DNA of 12,480 bases from NCBI GenBank assembly GCA_938003515.1, contig CALKYL010000113.1, positions 1 to 12,480 of the forward strand, written 5' to 3'. This document shows, in pieces, positions 1 through 8,876 of the stretch. How positions within the stretch are numbered: position 1 is the stretch's first letter; the number at the start of each line of letters is the position of its first letter. Source of the DNA: an uncultured bacterium (GTDB taxonomy: Bacteria > Planctomycetota > UBA1135 > UBA2386). The translations under genes were made by a program, and so were the position numbers. The notes under the pieces are model-generated. The model was not told the DNA's origin. It saw only the letters and a list, made by a program, of their open reading frames with translations, and made no database searches.

Positions 1-12
1 CTCTTCCGATCT
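1..12. other. Illumina adapter remnant at the 5' end of the contig
   Basis: The first 12 bases, CTCTTCCGATCT, are the 3' end of the standard Illumina TruSeq adapter. They are the reverse complement of the first 12 adapter bases at the other end of the window. This is library sequence and not genomic. The genomic insert therefore begins at about position 13, and nothing upstream of it can be inferred. Confidence 0.96.
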
Positions 13-57
13 GGCCGCGGGCGCGGGGCACCGCGCGCCGGCGCCGCCCCGCGGGCG

Positions 58-2340
58 GTGGGCGAGAGCCTCGTCGCAGCCGACGCCGAGCCGTGCGGCG
101 TGCTCGACCGCCAGCTGCGCTGGACCCGCGCGAACGCGCCCCTGCTCGAGTACCTCGGCTGCGTCGAGGACGAACTGCTGGGACGCCGCTTCGACGAGGC
201 GCTGTCGGTCGTCGCGCCGAGCGACCTCACCGACGCGATCGCGGCCGTCGCCGCCGGCGGGCGCACGCGCTTCGGCGGCGACGTGACGCTGTCGATCGGC
301 GATCGCGCGACGGTGACGCGGCTGGCCGTCGTGTCGCTCGCCGCGCTCGGCGACCCGGCCGCGGGCTGCTTGCTGCGCCTGCGCGACGAGACGGAGACGC
401 AGCGGCGGCTGACGCAGCTGCGCGTCACGGAGCGGGCGCTGCACGCGGCGGCCAGCGGCGTCGTCATCTGCGACGCGCGCGCCGACGACCTGCCGATGGT
501 CTACGTCAACGCGGCGTTCGAGCGCATGACCGGCTACGGCGCGACCGAGGTGCTCGGGCGCAACTGTCGCTTCCTCAACGAGCGCGAACGCGACCAGCCC
601 GGCCTCGACGAGGTCCGCGCCGCGCTCGCCGAGGCGCGCGAGACCACCGTCGTGCTGCGCAACCACAAGAAGGACGGCAGCGCGTTCTGGAACGAGCTCA
701 CGATCTCTCCGGTCGTCGACCCAAGCGGCGAAGTGACGCACTTCATCGGCGTGCAGGACGACATCACCGAACGCATGGAGTTCGGCGCCGAACGCGAGCG
801 CCTGCTGGCCGAGTCGATGGCCGACAAGCAGAGCGTCGCGCGCGCCGCGAAGGCGCGGGAGACCCTGCTCGCCGTCGTCTCGCACGAGCTGCGTTCGCCG
901 CTCAACGCGATCCGGCTGTGGTCGTCGCTGCTGCAGCGGCAGGAGCCGGTCGATCCGGAGATGACGCGCCGCGCGGTCGCGCAGATCGACGACGCCGTCA
1001 CCGCGCAGAGCCGCATCATCGAGGACCTGCTCGACGTCTCGCGCTTCGAGAGCGGCAGGCTCGACCTGCAGCGCGAGCCGCTCGACCTCGTCGACGTGGC
1101 CCGGGAGGTCGTGCGCCGCAACCAGCCGATGGCGGCGCAGCGCGGTCTGGCGGTCTCGTGCGATCCCGAGGTCGACCGCGCGGACGTGCTCGCCGACCGC
1201 GGGCGGCTCGAACAGGTGCTGCAGAACCTGATCGACAACGCGTGCAAGTTCACGCCGCGCGGCGGCTCGGTGCGCGTCGAGGTCTCGCGCAGCCGGTCGG
1301 ACGAGCACGGCGACCGCGTGCGCTGCGTCGTGCGCGACACCGGCGAGGGCATCCCGGCGGACCGTCTCCAGGACGTGTTCCGGCAGTTCTGGCAGGCAGA
1401 CGACGAACGCCGTCGGCGACGCTCCGGTCTCGGGCTCGGTCTGGCCCTCGTCAAGCACGTCGTCGAGCACCACGACGGCACGGTCCGGGCGCACAGCGAC
1501 GGTCCGGGTCACGGCACGGCGATCGCCTTCGAGCTGCCCGCCCGGGCGGCCTCTTCGGCGCGCGCCCGCGCGACCCCTGCGCTGCGCGACGGCGCCGAGC
1601 ACGTCGAGGGCGATCTGTTGGTCGTCGACGACGACGCCGCGACCGTCGAGGTGCTGGCGCTCGGCCTCCGGTTGCGCGGCTACGACGTGCGCATCACGAG
1701 CGACGCCGAGGCCGCCCGCAGGGCGATCGCCGAGCGGCGGCCGCGCGTGCTCGTCAGCGACCTGTCGATGCCCGAGGTCAGCGGCCTCGATCTCGTGTCC
1801 GGGATCCGCCGCGACGAGTTCGAGCGCGGCGTGGCGCGGCTGCCCGCGATCGCGATCACCGGGCGGGGCGATCCCTCGGACCGGCGCCGCGTGCGCGTCG
1901 CCGGCTTCGACCGCTTCCTGCAGAAGCCCGTGCACATGGACACGCTGGTCGCGTGTGTCCAGGAGCTCTTGGCCGCCGAGCCCGAACGCGGCGGGGCGCG
2001 CATCCTCGTCGCGGCGGCCGAGCGGTCCGATGGCGAACGGCTGCGCGCGGCGCTCGGCGAGCGCGGCCACGAGGTGCAGGTCGCGGGCAGCGCGGCGGAC
2101 GCGCTCGCATTGATCGCCGTGCAGGCCCCCGACGTGGTCGTCGCCTCGACCGATCTGCCCGACGGCGCCGGCGCGGCGCTGCTGGACAGCGTGCGGCGGG
2201 AGCACGACGCCGCGCTGACGGTGCTGCTCACCGCAGGCGGCGAGGAGTTCCTGCCCGGCGTCGACCACGCGCTGGCCCCGGACGCGCAGCCGGATGCGAT
2301 CGCCGCGCTCGTCTCGCGCTGGCTGGCGCTCGGACGCTGA
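58..2340 (+). CDS. Hybrid sensor histidine kinase with LOV (blue-light) domain, PAS-LOV-HisKA-HATPase-REC-pseudoREC
   Basis: A cytoplasmic hybrid histidine kinase of 760 aa with no membrane segment. Domains in order are: PAS-like (about 10-115); LOV-type PAS (about 126-240); a helical linker; HisKA with SHELRSPLN and phospho-acceptor His276; HATPase_c with N box around Asn390/Asn394, DTGEGIP at Asp427 and GLGLGL at 457-462; a complete receiver (about 535-645) with Asp568, Thr601 and Lys623; and a second, degenerate receiver (about 650-757). The LOV domain has GRNCRFL with Cys170, plus Arg187, Asn202, Asn212 and Gln233, which match the FMN contacts of phototropin/YtvA-type LOV domains. Light sensing is inferred from these residues. 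The GTG start at 58 suits the first PAS, but the frame is open back to the adapter, so the true start may lie off the contig. It probably phosphorylates the NtrC-type regulator 33 bp downstream. Confidence 0.93.
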   Translation: MGESLVAADAEPCGVLDRQLRWTRANAPLLEYLGCVEDELLGRRFDEALSVVAPSDLTDAIAAVAAGGRTRFGGDVTLSIGDRATVTRLAVVSLAALGDPAAGCLLRLRDETETQRRLTQLRVTERALHAAASGVVICDARADDLPMVYVNAAFERMTGYGATEVLGRNCRFLNERERDQPGLDEVRAALAEARETTVVLRNHKKDGSAFWNELTISPVVDPSGEVTHFIGVQDDITERMEFGAERERLLAESMADKQSVARAAKARETLLAVVSHELRSPLNAIRLWSSLLQRQEPVDPEMTRRAVAQIDDAVTAQSRIIEDLLDVSRFESGRLDLQREPLDLVDVAREVVRRNQPMAAQRGLAVSCDPEVDRADVLADRGRLEQVLQNLIDNACKFTPRGGSVRVEVSRSRSDEHGDRVRCVVRDTGEGIPADRLQDVFRQFWQADDERRRRRSGLGLGLALVKHVVEHHDGTVRAHSDGPGHGTAIAFELPARAASSARARATPALRDGAEHVEGDLLVVDDDAATVEVLALGLRLRGYDVRITSDAEAARRAIAERRPRVLVSDLSMPEVSGLDLVSGIRRDEFERGVARLPAIAITGRGDPSDRRRVRVAGFDRFLQKPVHMDTLVACVQELLAAEPERGGARILVAAAERSDGERLRAALGERGHEVQVAGSAADALALIAVQAPDVVVASTDLPDGAGAALLDSVRREHDAALTVLLTAGGEEFLPGVDHALAPDAQPDAIAALVSRWLALGR

Positions 2341-2373
2341 TCGGCGGGGCGCGGGGGCTACGATCGGGGCCGC

Positions 2374-3744
2374 ATGCCGCACGCTCTCTTGGTCGAGGAC
2401 GATCCCGTCGCGCGCAAGGCGCTCGCGAACCTGGTCGAGCGGCTCGGCTTCTCGACGGCGACGGCGCAGGACCTCGCCGACGCGCGCCGGGAGCTCGCGC
2501 ACGGGTCGTTCGACGCCGTGGTCCTCGACGTGCACCTGCCCGGCGGCTCGGGCATCGACCTCCTGCTCGAGATCCCGAAGGCGCGCCGCCCGCAGGTGGT
2601 CCTGACGAGCGGCGACGAGTCCGTGCGGGCGGCGTTCGCGTCCCTGCCGCTCGACGAGCTGCACTTCGTGCAGAAGCCGGTCGACGTCGACGAGCTCGAG
2701 CGGGTGCTCCGGGCCGTGCGGCGCCGCACGCGGCCTGAGGACGGGGCCGACGACGCCGCGTCCGCGGGCGGCTCGATCCTCGGCGCGTCCGGGCCGATCC
2801 GGCGCGTGCGCGCGCTGATCGCGAAGGTGGCGCCGACGGAGCTCGCCGTCTACGTCGAAGGCGAGAGCGGCACCGGCAAGGAACTCGTCGCGCGCGCGAT
2901 CCACGACCAGAGCCCCCGCCGCGACGCGCCGTTCGTCGCGATCAACTGCGGGGCGCTGCCGGAGAACCTGATCGACAGCGAGCTGTTCGGCCACGAGAAG
3001 GGCGCGTTCACCGGCGCCGACGCGGCGCGCGAAGGCGTGTTCGAGCAGGCGCACGGCGGCACGCTGTTCCTCGACGAGATCGCCGAGATGCCGACCGAGC
3101 TGCAGGTGCGCCTGCTGCGCACCCTCGAGACGTCCGCGGTGCGACGCGTCGGCGGCAAGACCGAACGGCCGGTCGACGTGCGCGTGGTCTCGGCCACCAA
3201 CCGCCCGTTCGACCGCGCGATCGCCGACGGCGCGCTGCGCGAAGACCTGTTCCACCGCCTGTGCGTGTTCCCGATCGCGGTGCCGCCGCTGCGCGATCGC
3301 GGCGACGACGTGGTGCTGCTCGCGCGCGCGTTCCTGCGCGAGTTCGGCGCGGGCGAGATGTCGCTGACGGAGCGGGTCGTCGAGGCGCTGCGCCGCTACG
3401 CGTGGCCGGGCAACGTGCGGCAGCTTCGCAACGCGATGCAGCGCGCCGCCGTGCTCGCCGACGGCGACGCGGTCACGATCGACTGCCTGCCCGATCCGCT
3501 GCTCGCCGAGGTCGGCGAAGCGGTGGCCGCCGTGCCCGACCGGCCAGCTGCGGCGCCGGCGCCCGACACGCCCGCCGGCGGCCTCGGCATCGAAGTCGGG
3601 GTCTCGATCGCGGAGGCGGAGCGGCGGCTGATCGAGGCGACGCTGGCCCGCATGGGGGGCGACAAGCGCTCGACGGCGGAGGTGCTCGGCGTCAGCCTGC
3701 GCACGCTCTACAACCGGCTCAAGGACTACGCGAGCGACGACTGA
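2374..3744 (+). CDS. NtrC-family sigma-54-dependent response regulator (REC-AAA+-Fis HTH)
   Basis: A 456-aa enhancer-binding transcription activator. The N-terminal receiver (about 1-120) has the acidic pair Asp9/Asp10, phospho-acceptor Asp52, Thr78 and Lys101. The AAA+ domain (about 130-365) has Walker A GESGTGK ending at Lys169, the sigma-54 contact loop GAFTGA at 210-215, Walker B with Asp234/Glu235, and Arg295 in the EDLFHRL element. An Ala/Pro-rich linker leads to a Fis-type helix-turn-helix (about 410-450, STAEVLGVSLRTLYNRL). All residues needed for phosphorylation, ATP hydrolysis and sigma-54 contact are present, so it should be functional. The ATG at 2374 gives a full receiver. It lies 33 bp after the LOV kinase gene on the same strand, so the two are probably co-transcribed and a cognate pair. 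Its target promoters should be -24/-12 type; I found no convincing one in the window. Confidence 0.95.
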   Translation: MPHALLVEDDPVARKALANLVERLGFSTATAQDLADARRELAHGSFDAVVLDVHLPGGSGIDLLLEIPKARRPQVVLTSGDESVRAAFASLPLDELHFVQKPVDVDELERVLRAVRRRTRPEDGADDAASAGGSILGASGPIRRVRALIAKVAPTELAVYVEGESGTGKELVARAIHDQSPRRDAPFVAINCGALPENLIDSELFGHEKGAFTGADAAREGVFEQAHGGTLFLDEIAEMPTELQVRLLRTLETSAVRRVGGKTERPVDVRVVSATNRPFDRAIADGALREDLFHRLCVFPIAVPPLRDRGDDVVLLARAFLREFGAGEMSLTERVVEALRRYAWPGNVRQLRNAMQRAAVLADGDAVTIDCLPDPLLAEVGEAVAAVPDRPAAAPAPDTPAGGLGIEVGVSIAEAERRLIEATLARMGGDKRSTAEVLGVSLRTLYNRLKDYASDD

Positions 3745-3792
3745 ACGCGATCCGGTGCGTCGAGCGCCGCGACCGCCCGCGCATCCCGCCGA

Positions 3793-3813
3793 GGCGGTCC
3801 TGCGCAAACCGCC
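3793..3813 (+). terminator. Possible hairpin terminator after the NtrC-type regulator
   Basis: GGCGGT (3793-3798) and ACCGCC (3808-3813) form a perfect 6-bp stem with a 9-nt loop, 49 nt after the regulator's stop codon. The same left arm could instead pair with CCGCC at 3786-3790. No T-run follows, so this is not a classical intrinsic terminator. In such GC-rich sequence a stem of this size can arise by chance. Confidence 0.25.
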
Positions 3814-3824
3814 GTCACGCCTCC

Positions 3825-3839
3825 GGCTTAACTTGAGCC
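3825..3839. promoter_or_regulatory. Near-palindrome, possible operator upstream of the peptidase gene
   Basis: GGCTTAACTTGAGCC is a 15-bp near-perfect palindrome with a single central base and one non-complementary pair (6 of 7 pairs match). It is noticeably AT-richer than its surroundings and lies 33 bp before the ATG at 3873. TTGAGC within it, followed 17 bp later by TCACAT, could be a weak -35/-10 pair. The role is inferred only from position and symmetry. Confidence 0.25.
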
Positions 3840-3872
3840 TGCGGACCCGGTCGGTTCACATCTCGGCCCCTC

Positions 3873-5360
<1,488 letters not shown>

Positions 5361-5393
5361 GGCCGTCGGGCGCGCTCAGCGCCCGTCGCGGCC
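5361..5393. terminator. Hairpin between convergent genes, possible bidirectional terminator
   Basis: CGGGCGC (5367-5373) and GCGCCCG (5379-5385) form a perfect 7-bp stem with a GCTCA loop. An outer stem GGCCG (5361-5365) with CGGCC (5389-5393) extends it after a small internal loop. It begins directly after the peptidase stop codon and covers the last codons and stop of the opposite-strand propeller gene. No T-run is present on either side, so the terminator role rests on stem strength and the convergent layout. Confidence 0.45.
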
Positions 5394-8300
5394 GGGCACG
5401 GGCGCCGTGCTCGGCAAGAGCCCGAGGCCGCTCTGCTCGAGCGCCGTCCGGAACTCCGTCAAGGGACCCGTGACGAACGCGTCTACCGCGGCCTGCACGC
5501 GCGGGGCGGCCGCGGCGGCGCGCTCGATCGCCTCGAGCTCGGTCGCGTTGGGCGCGTCGTCGGTGCCCGAGATGCGCAGGTGCGCCATCGCCTTCGCGAC
5601 GAGGCCCTCGCCGCCGCGGGAGATGCCCTGCACCGGGTCGGGACCCCAGAGCTCCTTCTCGGTCTTCGCCAGCGCGTCGTCGGCCGCCTTCAGGGCGTCC
5701 CGCAGATCCTGCCACGGGTCCTCGTCGCCCGAGCCGGCCTTCGGCTTCGGTTCGAGCGCGAGCCGACTGCGCACGACGCCCAGGTCCTTCTTGCAGCGCG
5801 CGAGGCGCTGCGTCGCGCGGTGCATGTCGGCCATCAGGTCCTCGGCGCGCTGGCGCAGCTCGTCCTTGGCCCGGCGGTCGGCCATCGGGATCGGGACGCG
5901 CGGGTCGGGCAGCACGGTCGCCGGCACCTGCTGCGACGCGGACCGGAAGCGCACGGTCAGGATGTAGTCGCCGGGCAGCACCGCGCGGCCGCCGCGCGGC
6001 AGCTCGGGCTCCTCCTGCAGCTCGCGGCTCGGGCGGGGACCGCCGTCGCGCTCGAAGCGCCAGACGATGCGGTTGAGTCCGAGGTGCACCCGACGTCGGA
6101 ACGTGCGCAAGAGGGCGCCGTCCGCGTCGCGCACCTCGATCGTCACGTGGTCCTTCGGCGCGTCGTCGGCCTTCGCGCCGTCCTTGCTCGCGCCGCCGGC
6201 TTCGTCGGCCGGAGGCTCGTCGGCCTCCCCGGCCGGGGCCTCGCCGGCCGGAGTCTCGGCGGCGGGCGTCTCGGCGGCGGGCGACTCGGCGGCGGGCGAC
6301 TCCGCCGCGGGAGGCTCGTCGGCGGACGGGCGTTCGCGCGTCTTCTCGACGTCCGGGTCCGGATGGGCGAGTTCGGGTGCGTTGGCGATCACGTGCAGGA
6401 GCACGCCGCGCTCGCGCGTCTCGCCGCGGAACTCGTCCATGCCCGCGAAGCGCGTGCCGGGCGTCTGCGCGACCTCGTGCTGGATCGCGGGCCGCGGCGC
6501 GAAGACGTGCAGGTCCTTCTGCAGGGTCGCCGGCGTCAGCGCGCGCAGCGGGGTGAGGTCGTCGAGCACGAAGATCGCGCGGCCGTGGGTCGCGACGATC
6601 AGGTCGCCGTCGCGCGGGTGCGTCGTGATCGCGCGCGCCGCGGCGGTCGGCACGCCGTGCCGCCAGCGGTGCCACTGCCGGCCGCCGTCGAAGGTGACGA
6701 ACAGGCCGAACTCGGTGCCGACCCACAGCAGATCCGGCTGCTCCGGATCCTCTTCGACGACGTGGCAGTAGCCGTCGAGCGCGTCGGTGGCGAGCGACAC
6801 CCACGTCTCGCCGTAGTCCCGCGTCACGTAGACGTACGGCGTCCAGTCGGCGCGGCGGTGGCCGTCGAACACCGCGTAGGCGGTCGCGGCGTCGTGCTTC
6901 GACGCCTCGAGGTGGGGGCACCACGTGTTGCGGGGCAGGCCGGGCAGGCGCCGCTCGATGCTCGTCCAGCTCTCGCCGCCGTCCCGCGTCACGTGCACGC
7001 GGCCGTCGTCGGTGCCGACCCAGATCACGCCGCTCGCGACCGGGCTCGGTGCGATGGTCAGGATCGTGCAGTGGTTCTCGGCGTCGGTCACGTCGCGCGT
7101 CAGACCGCCGCTCTCGGCCTGCCGCTGCCACTCGGGGTTGTTCGTCGTCAGGTCCGGCGAGATCACCGTCCAGCTCTCGCCGCGGTCGGGGCTCCGATGC
7201 ACGAACTGGCTGCCGTAGTAGACGGTCGCCGGCTCGAACGGATCGAGCGCGATCGCCGCGTTCCAGTGGAAGCGCAGCTCGACGCCGTCGGGCTCCGGCG
7301 GGCGGATCGACTTGCGCGTGCCGTTGCGCAGGTCCCAGCGCACGAGGTTGCCGCCCTGGCTCATCGCGTAGCCCTGCCGGCTGTCGGCCGGGTCGGGCAC
7401 GGTCGCGAAGCCGTCGCCGAAGCAGACCTCCTGCCAGTGCAGGTTGCGGATGCCGCCGTTCTCCCAGACGGTCGACGGGCCGCGCCAGCTGCCGTTGTCC
7501 TGCAGGCCGCCGTAGACGTGGTAGGGCACGTCCTGGTCGACGGCGACGTGGTAGAACTGCGCCAGCGGCAGGTTGCTGCAGAAGCGCCAGGACCCGCCGC
7601 GGTCGCCGCTCGTGTAGACGCCGCCGTCGTTGCCCAGCAGGATGCGCTGCGGGTCGGTCGGGTCGATCCACATCGAGTGGTGGTCCGGGTGCGCGGCGTT
7701 CCAGCCGACGAGCCCGTCGAACGTGCGGCCGCCGTCGGTCGACACGTCGACCACGGTGTGCATGTTGTAGACGCGGTTGGCGTCGTGCGGATCGACCCGG
7801 ATGTCGCCGAAGTAGAACGGCCGCGGCGCGATGCCGTCCGACGAGTTGACGGTGCGGAAGCGGAACCCGCCGTCCTCGCTCTTGAGCAGCACGCTCTTCT
7901 TCGCCTCGACCAGCGCGTAGACGACGCGCGGATCGCTGGCGGCGATCGCGAGCCCGATGCGGCCGAGTTCGCCCTTCGGCAGCCCGTCGTCCGCGTCGAG
8001 CCGCTGCCAGGACGCGCCGCCGTCGAGCGTGCGGTAGAGGCCGGATCCCGGGCCGCCGCTGGTGAACGAATACGGCGTGCGGCGGTGCTGCCACATGCCG
8101 GCGAACAGCTTGTCGGGGTTGCGCGGGTCGAGCACGAGGTCGCCGCACCCGGTGCGTTCGTCGACGTAGAGGACCTTGGACCAGGTCGCCCCGCCGTCGG
8201 TCGTCTTGAAGACGCCGCGCTCCTCGTTCTCGCCCCAGCTGGTGCCGAACGCGGCGACCCAGGCGGTGTGGGGGTCGTCGGGATGCAGCAGGATGCGATG

Positions 8301-8762
8301 GATGCGCTCGGTGTTCTCGAGCCCGAGCTTCCGCCACGTGCGGCCGCCGTCGAGCGTCTTGTAGACACCGCGACCGACGCTGGCCGAGTTGCGCGGGTTG
8401 CCCTCGCCCGAGCCGATCCAGACGACCTCGGGCGTGCGCGGGTCGATCGCGATCGCGCCGATCGACGCGACGTCCTGGTCGTCGAACACCGGCTCGAAGC
8501 GCACGCCGCCGTCGGTCGAGCGCCAGACCCCGCCGCTCGCCGCGCCGGCCCAGACGACCGTGGGGTCGCCCGGGACCCCCGCGACCGCGCCGATGCGGCC
8601 GCCGCAGACGGCGGGGCCGATCGCGCGCGCCTCGAGATCGGCGAGCAGCGCCACGTCGATCGCGGTCTTCGGCGGACCGGACGAGGGGTCCTGGCAGCGC
8701 GCGTGGGCGACGAGGGCGACGAGAGGTGCGACGGCGACGGCGACGGCGGTGCGGAGCAGCAT
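5376..8762 (-). CDS. Secreted Asp-box (BNR/sortilin-like) beta-propeller protein
   Basis: An exported protein of 1128 aa, resembling the large 'glycosyl hydrolase' BNR-repeat/VPS10-like family that is frequent in Planctomycetota, Bacteroidota and Acidobacteriota; enzymatic activity is unproven for most members. Residues 1-22 form a signal peptide. About eleven Asp-box motifs of the form S/T-x-D-x-G-x-x-W/F lie near residues 82, 136, 187, 245, 295, 341, 385, 524, 592, 647 and 690, indicating tandem propellers. After residue 735 comes an acidic Ala/Pro/Glu repeat (about 815-857). Then a beta domain (about 872-955) with RDADGALLRTF, GLNRIVWRF and PGDYILTVRF fits the family's usual C-terminal region, followed by a helical, probably coiled-coil tail. 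The ATG at 8762 is chosen because it starts the signal peptide. The frame stays open for 3.5 kb further upstream, but only as an antisense shadow. Confidence 0.9.
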   Translation of the reverse strand: MLLRTAVAVAVAPLVALVAHARCQDPSSGPPKTAIDVALLADLEARAIGPAVCGGRIGAVAGVPGDPTVVWAGAASGGVWRSTDGGVRFEPVFDDQDVASIGAIAIDPRTPEVVWIGSGEGNPRNSASVGRGVYKTLDGGRTWRKLGLENTERIHRILLHPDDPHTAWVAAFGTSWGENEERGVFKTTDGGATWSKVLYVDERTGCGDLVLDPRNPDKLFAGMWQHRRTPYSFTSGGPGSGLYRTLDGGASWQRLDADDGLPKGELGRIGLAIAASDPRVVYALVEAKKSVLLKSEDGGFRFRTVNSSDGIAPRPFYFGDIRVDPHDANRVYNMHTVVDVSTDGGRTFDGLVGWNAAHPDHHSMWIDPTDPQRILLGNDGGVYTSGDRGGSWRFCSNLPLAQFYHVAVDQDVPYHVYGGLQDNGSWRGPSTVWENGGIRNLHWQEVCFGDGFATVPDPADSRQGYAMSQGGNLVRWDLRNGTRKSIRPPEPDGVELRFHWNAAIALDPFEPATVYYGSQFVHRSPDRGESWTVISPDLTTNNPEWQRQAESGGLTRDVTDAENHCTILTIAPSPVASGVIWVGTDDGRVHVTRDGGESWTSIERRLPGLPRNTWCPHLEASKHDAATAYAVFDGHRRADWTPYVYVTRDYGETWVSLATDALDGYCHVVEEDPEQPDLLWVGTEFGLFVTFDGGRQWHRWRHGVPTAAARAITTHPRDGDLIVATHGRAIFVLDDLTPLRALTPATLQKDLHVFAPRPAIQHEVAQTPGTRFAGMDEFRGETRERGVLLHVIANAPELAHPDPDVEKTRERPSADEPPAAESPAAESPAAETPAAETPAGEAPAGEADEPPADEAGGASKDGAKADDAPKDHVTIEVRDADGALLRTFRRRVHLGLNRIVWRFERDGGPRPSRELQEEPELPRGGRAVLPGDYILTVRFRSASQQVPATVLPDPRVPIPMADRRAKDELRQRAEDLMADMHRATQRLARCKKDLGVVRSRLALEPKPKAGSGDEDPWQDLRDALKAADDALAKTEKELWGPDPVQGISRGGEGLVAKAMAHLRISGTDDAPNATELEAIERAAAAAPRVQAAVDAFVTGPLTEFRTALEQSGLGLLPSTAPVPGRDGR
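6222..6318 (-). repeat. Short in-frame tandem repeat encoding a PAAES/T linker
   Basis: About six imperfect 15-bp units encode the pentapeptides PAAES, PAAES, PAAET, PAAET, PAGEA and PAGEA, roughly residues 818-847 of the propeller protein. The segment is low-complexity, acidic and probably unstructured. It joins the propeller part to the C-terminal beta domain. It is coding sequence and not a CRISPR array. Unit number is likely to vary between strains. Confidence 0.8.
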
Positions 8763-8876
8763 GGGCAGCGGAACATACGTGTCGAACGACCGGCGTGCAG
8801 GCGGGTCGCGCGATCTGCGGCGCCGGGACCGCCGCAGCGGCCCACGCCGCGGCCGATGCGGCACAATGGGCGGCCC
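8763..8876. promoter_or_regulatory. Divergent intergenic region between the two secreted propeller genes
   Basis: This 114-bp space separates the start codons of the Asp-box gene (-) and the kelch gene (+), so it must hold promoters for both unless they lie inside coding sequence. I could not identify convincing -35/-10 or -24/-12 boxes by eye. It contains a perfect 8-bp inverted repeat at 8815-8837. An alternative in-frame ATG for the kelch gene lies at 8856. Confidence 0.6.
8815..8837. promoter_or_regulatory. Perfect 8-bp inverted repeat, possible shared operator
   Basis: CTGCGGCG (8815-8822) and CGCCGCAG (8830-8837) are exact reverse complements with a 7-bp spacer. The element lies near the middle of the divergent region, a position where one regulator could act on both genes. 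Its GC-rich arms mean chance is a real alternative. Confidence 0.35.

Larger units (their letters stand above)
3745..3872 (+). other. Intergenic region between the regulator and the peptidase gene
   Basis: This 128-bp gap holds two small symmetric elements described separately: a GC-rich hairpin at 3793-3813 and an AT-richer near-palindrome at 3825-3839. There is no good Shine-Dalgarno sequence before the ATG at 3873. It plausibly contains the end of the two-component transcript and the promoter of the peptidase gene. Confidence 0.5.

Noticed and set aside
93..2738. An 881-codon plus-strand frame overlapping the histidine kinase gene.
   Set aside because: It is extremely Arg-rich with no domain pattern, while the other frame has complete kinase and receiver motifs.
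6222..6318. The 15-bp tandem repeats as a CRISPR-like array.
   Set aside because: The units are contiguous without spacers, in frame, and inside a coding region.
8693..8762. A lipoprotein signal in the Asp-box protein, based on Cys23 near the end of the signal peptide.
   Set aside because: The residues before the Cys (His-Ala-Arg) do not form a lipobox, so an ordinary Sec signal peptide is more likely. The kelch protein's Cys26, preceded by Pro-Leu-Ala, was rejected for the same reason.
5580..8876. A plus-strand open frame running into the kelch gene, suggesting a much longer kelch protein.
   Set aside because: It lies antisense to the well-supported Asp-box gene and has no recognisable domain. 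The kelch protein has its own signal peptide at 8877.
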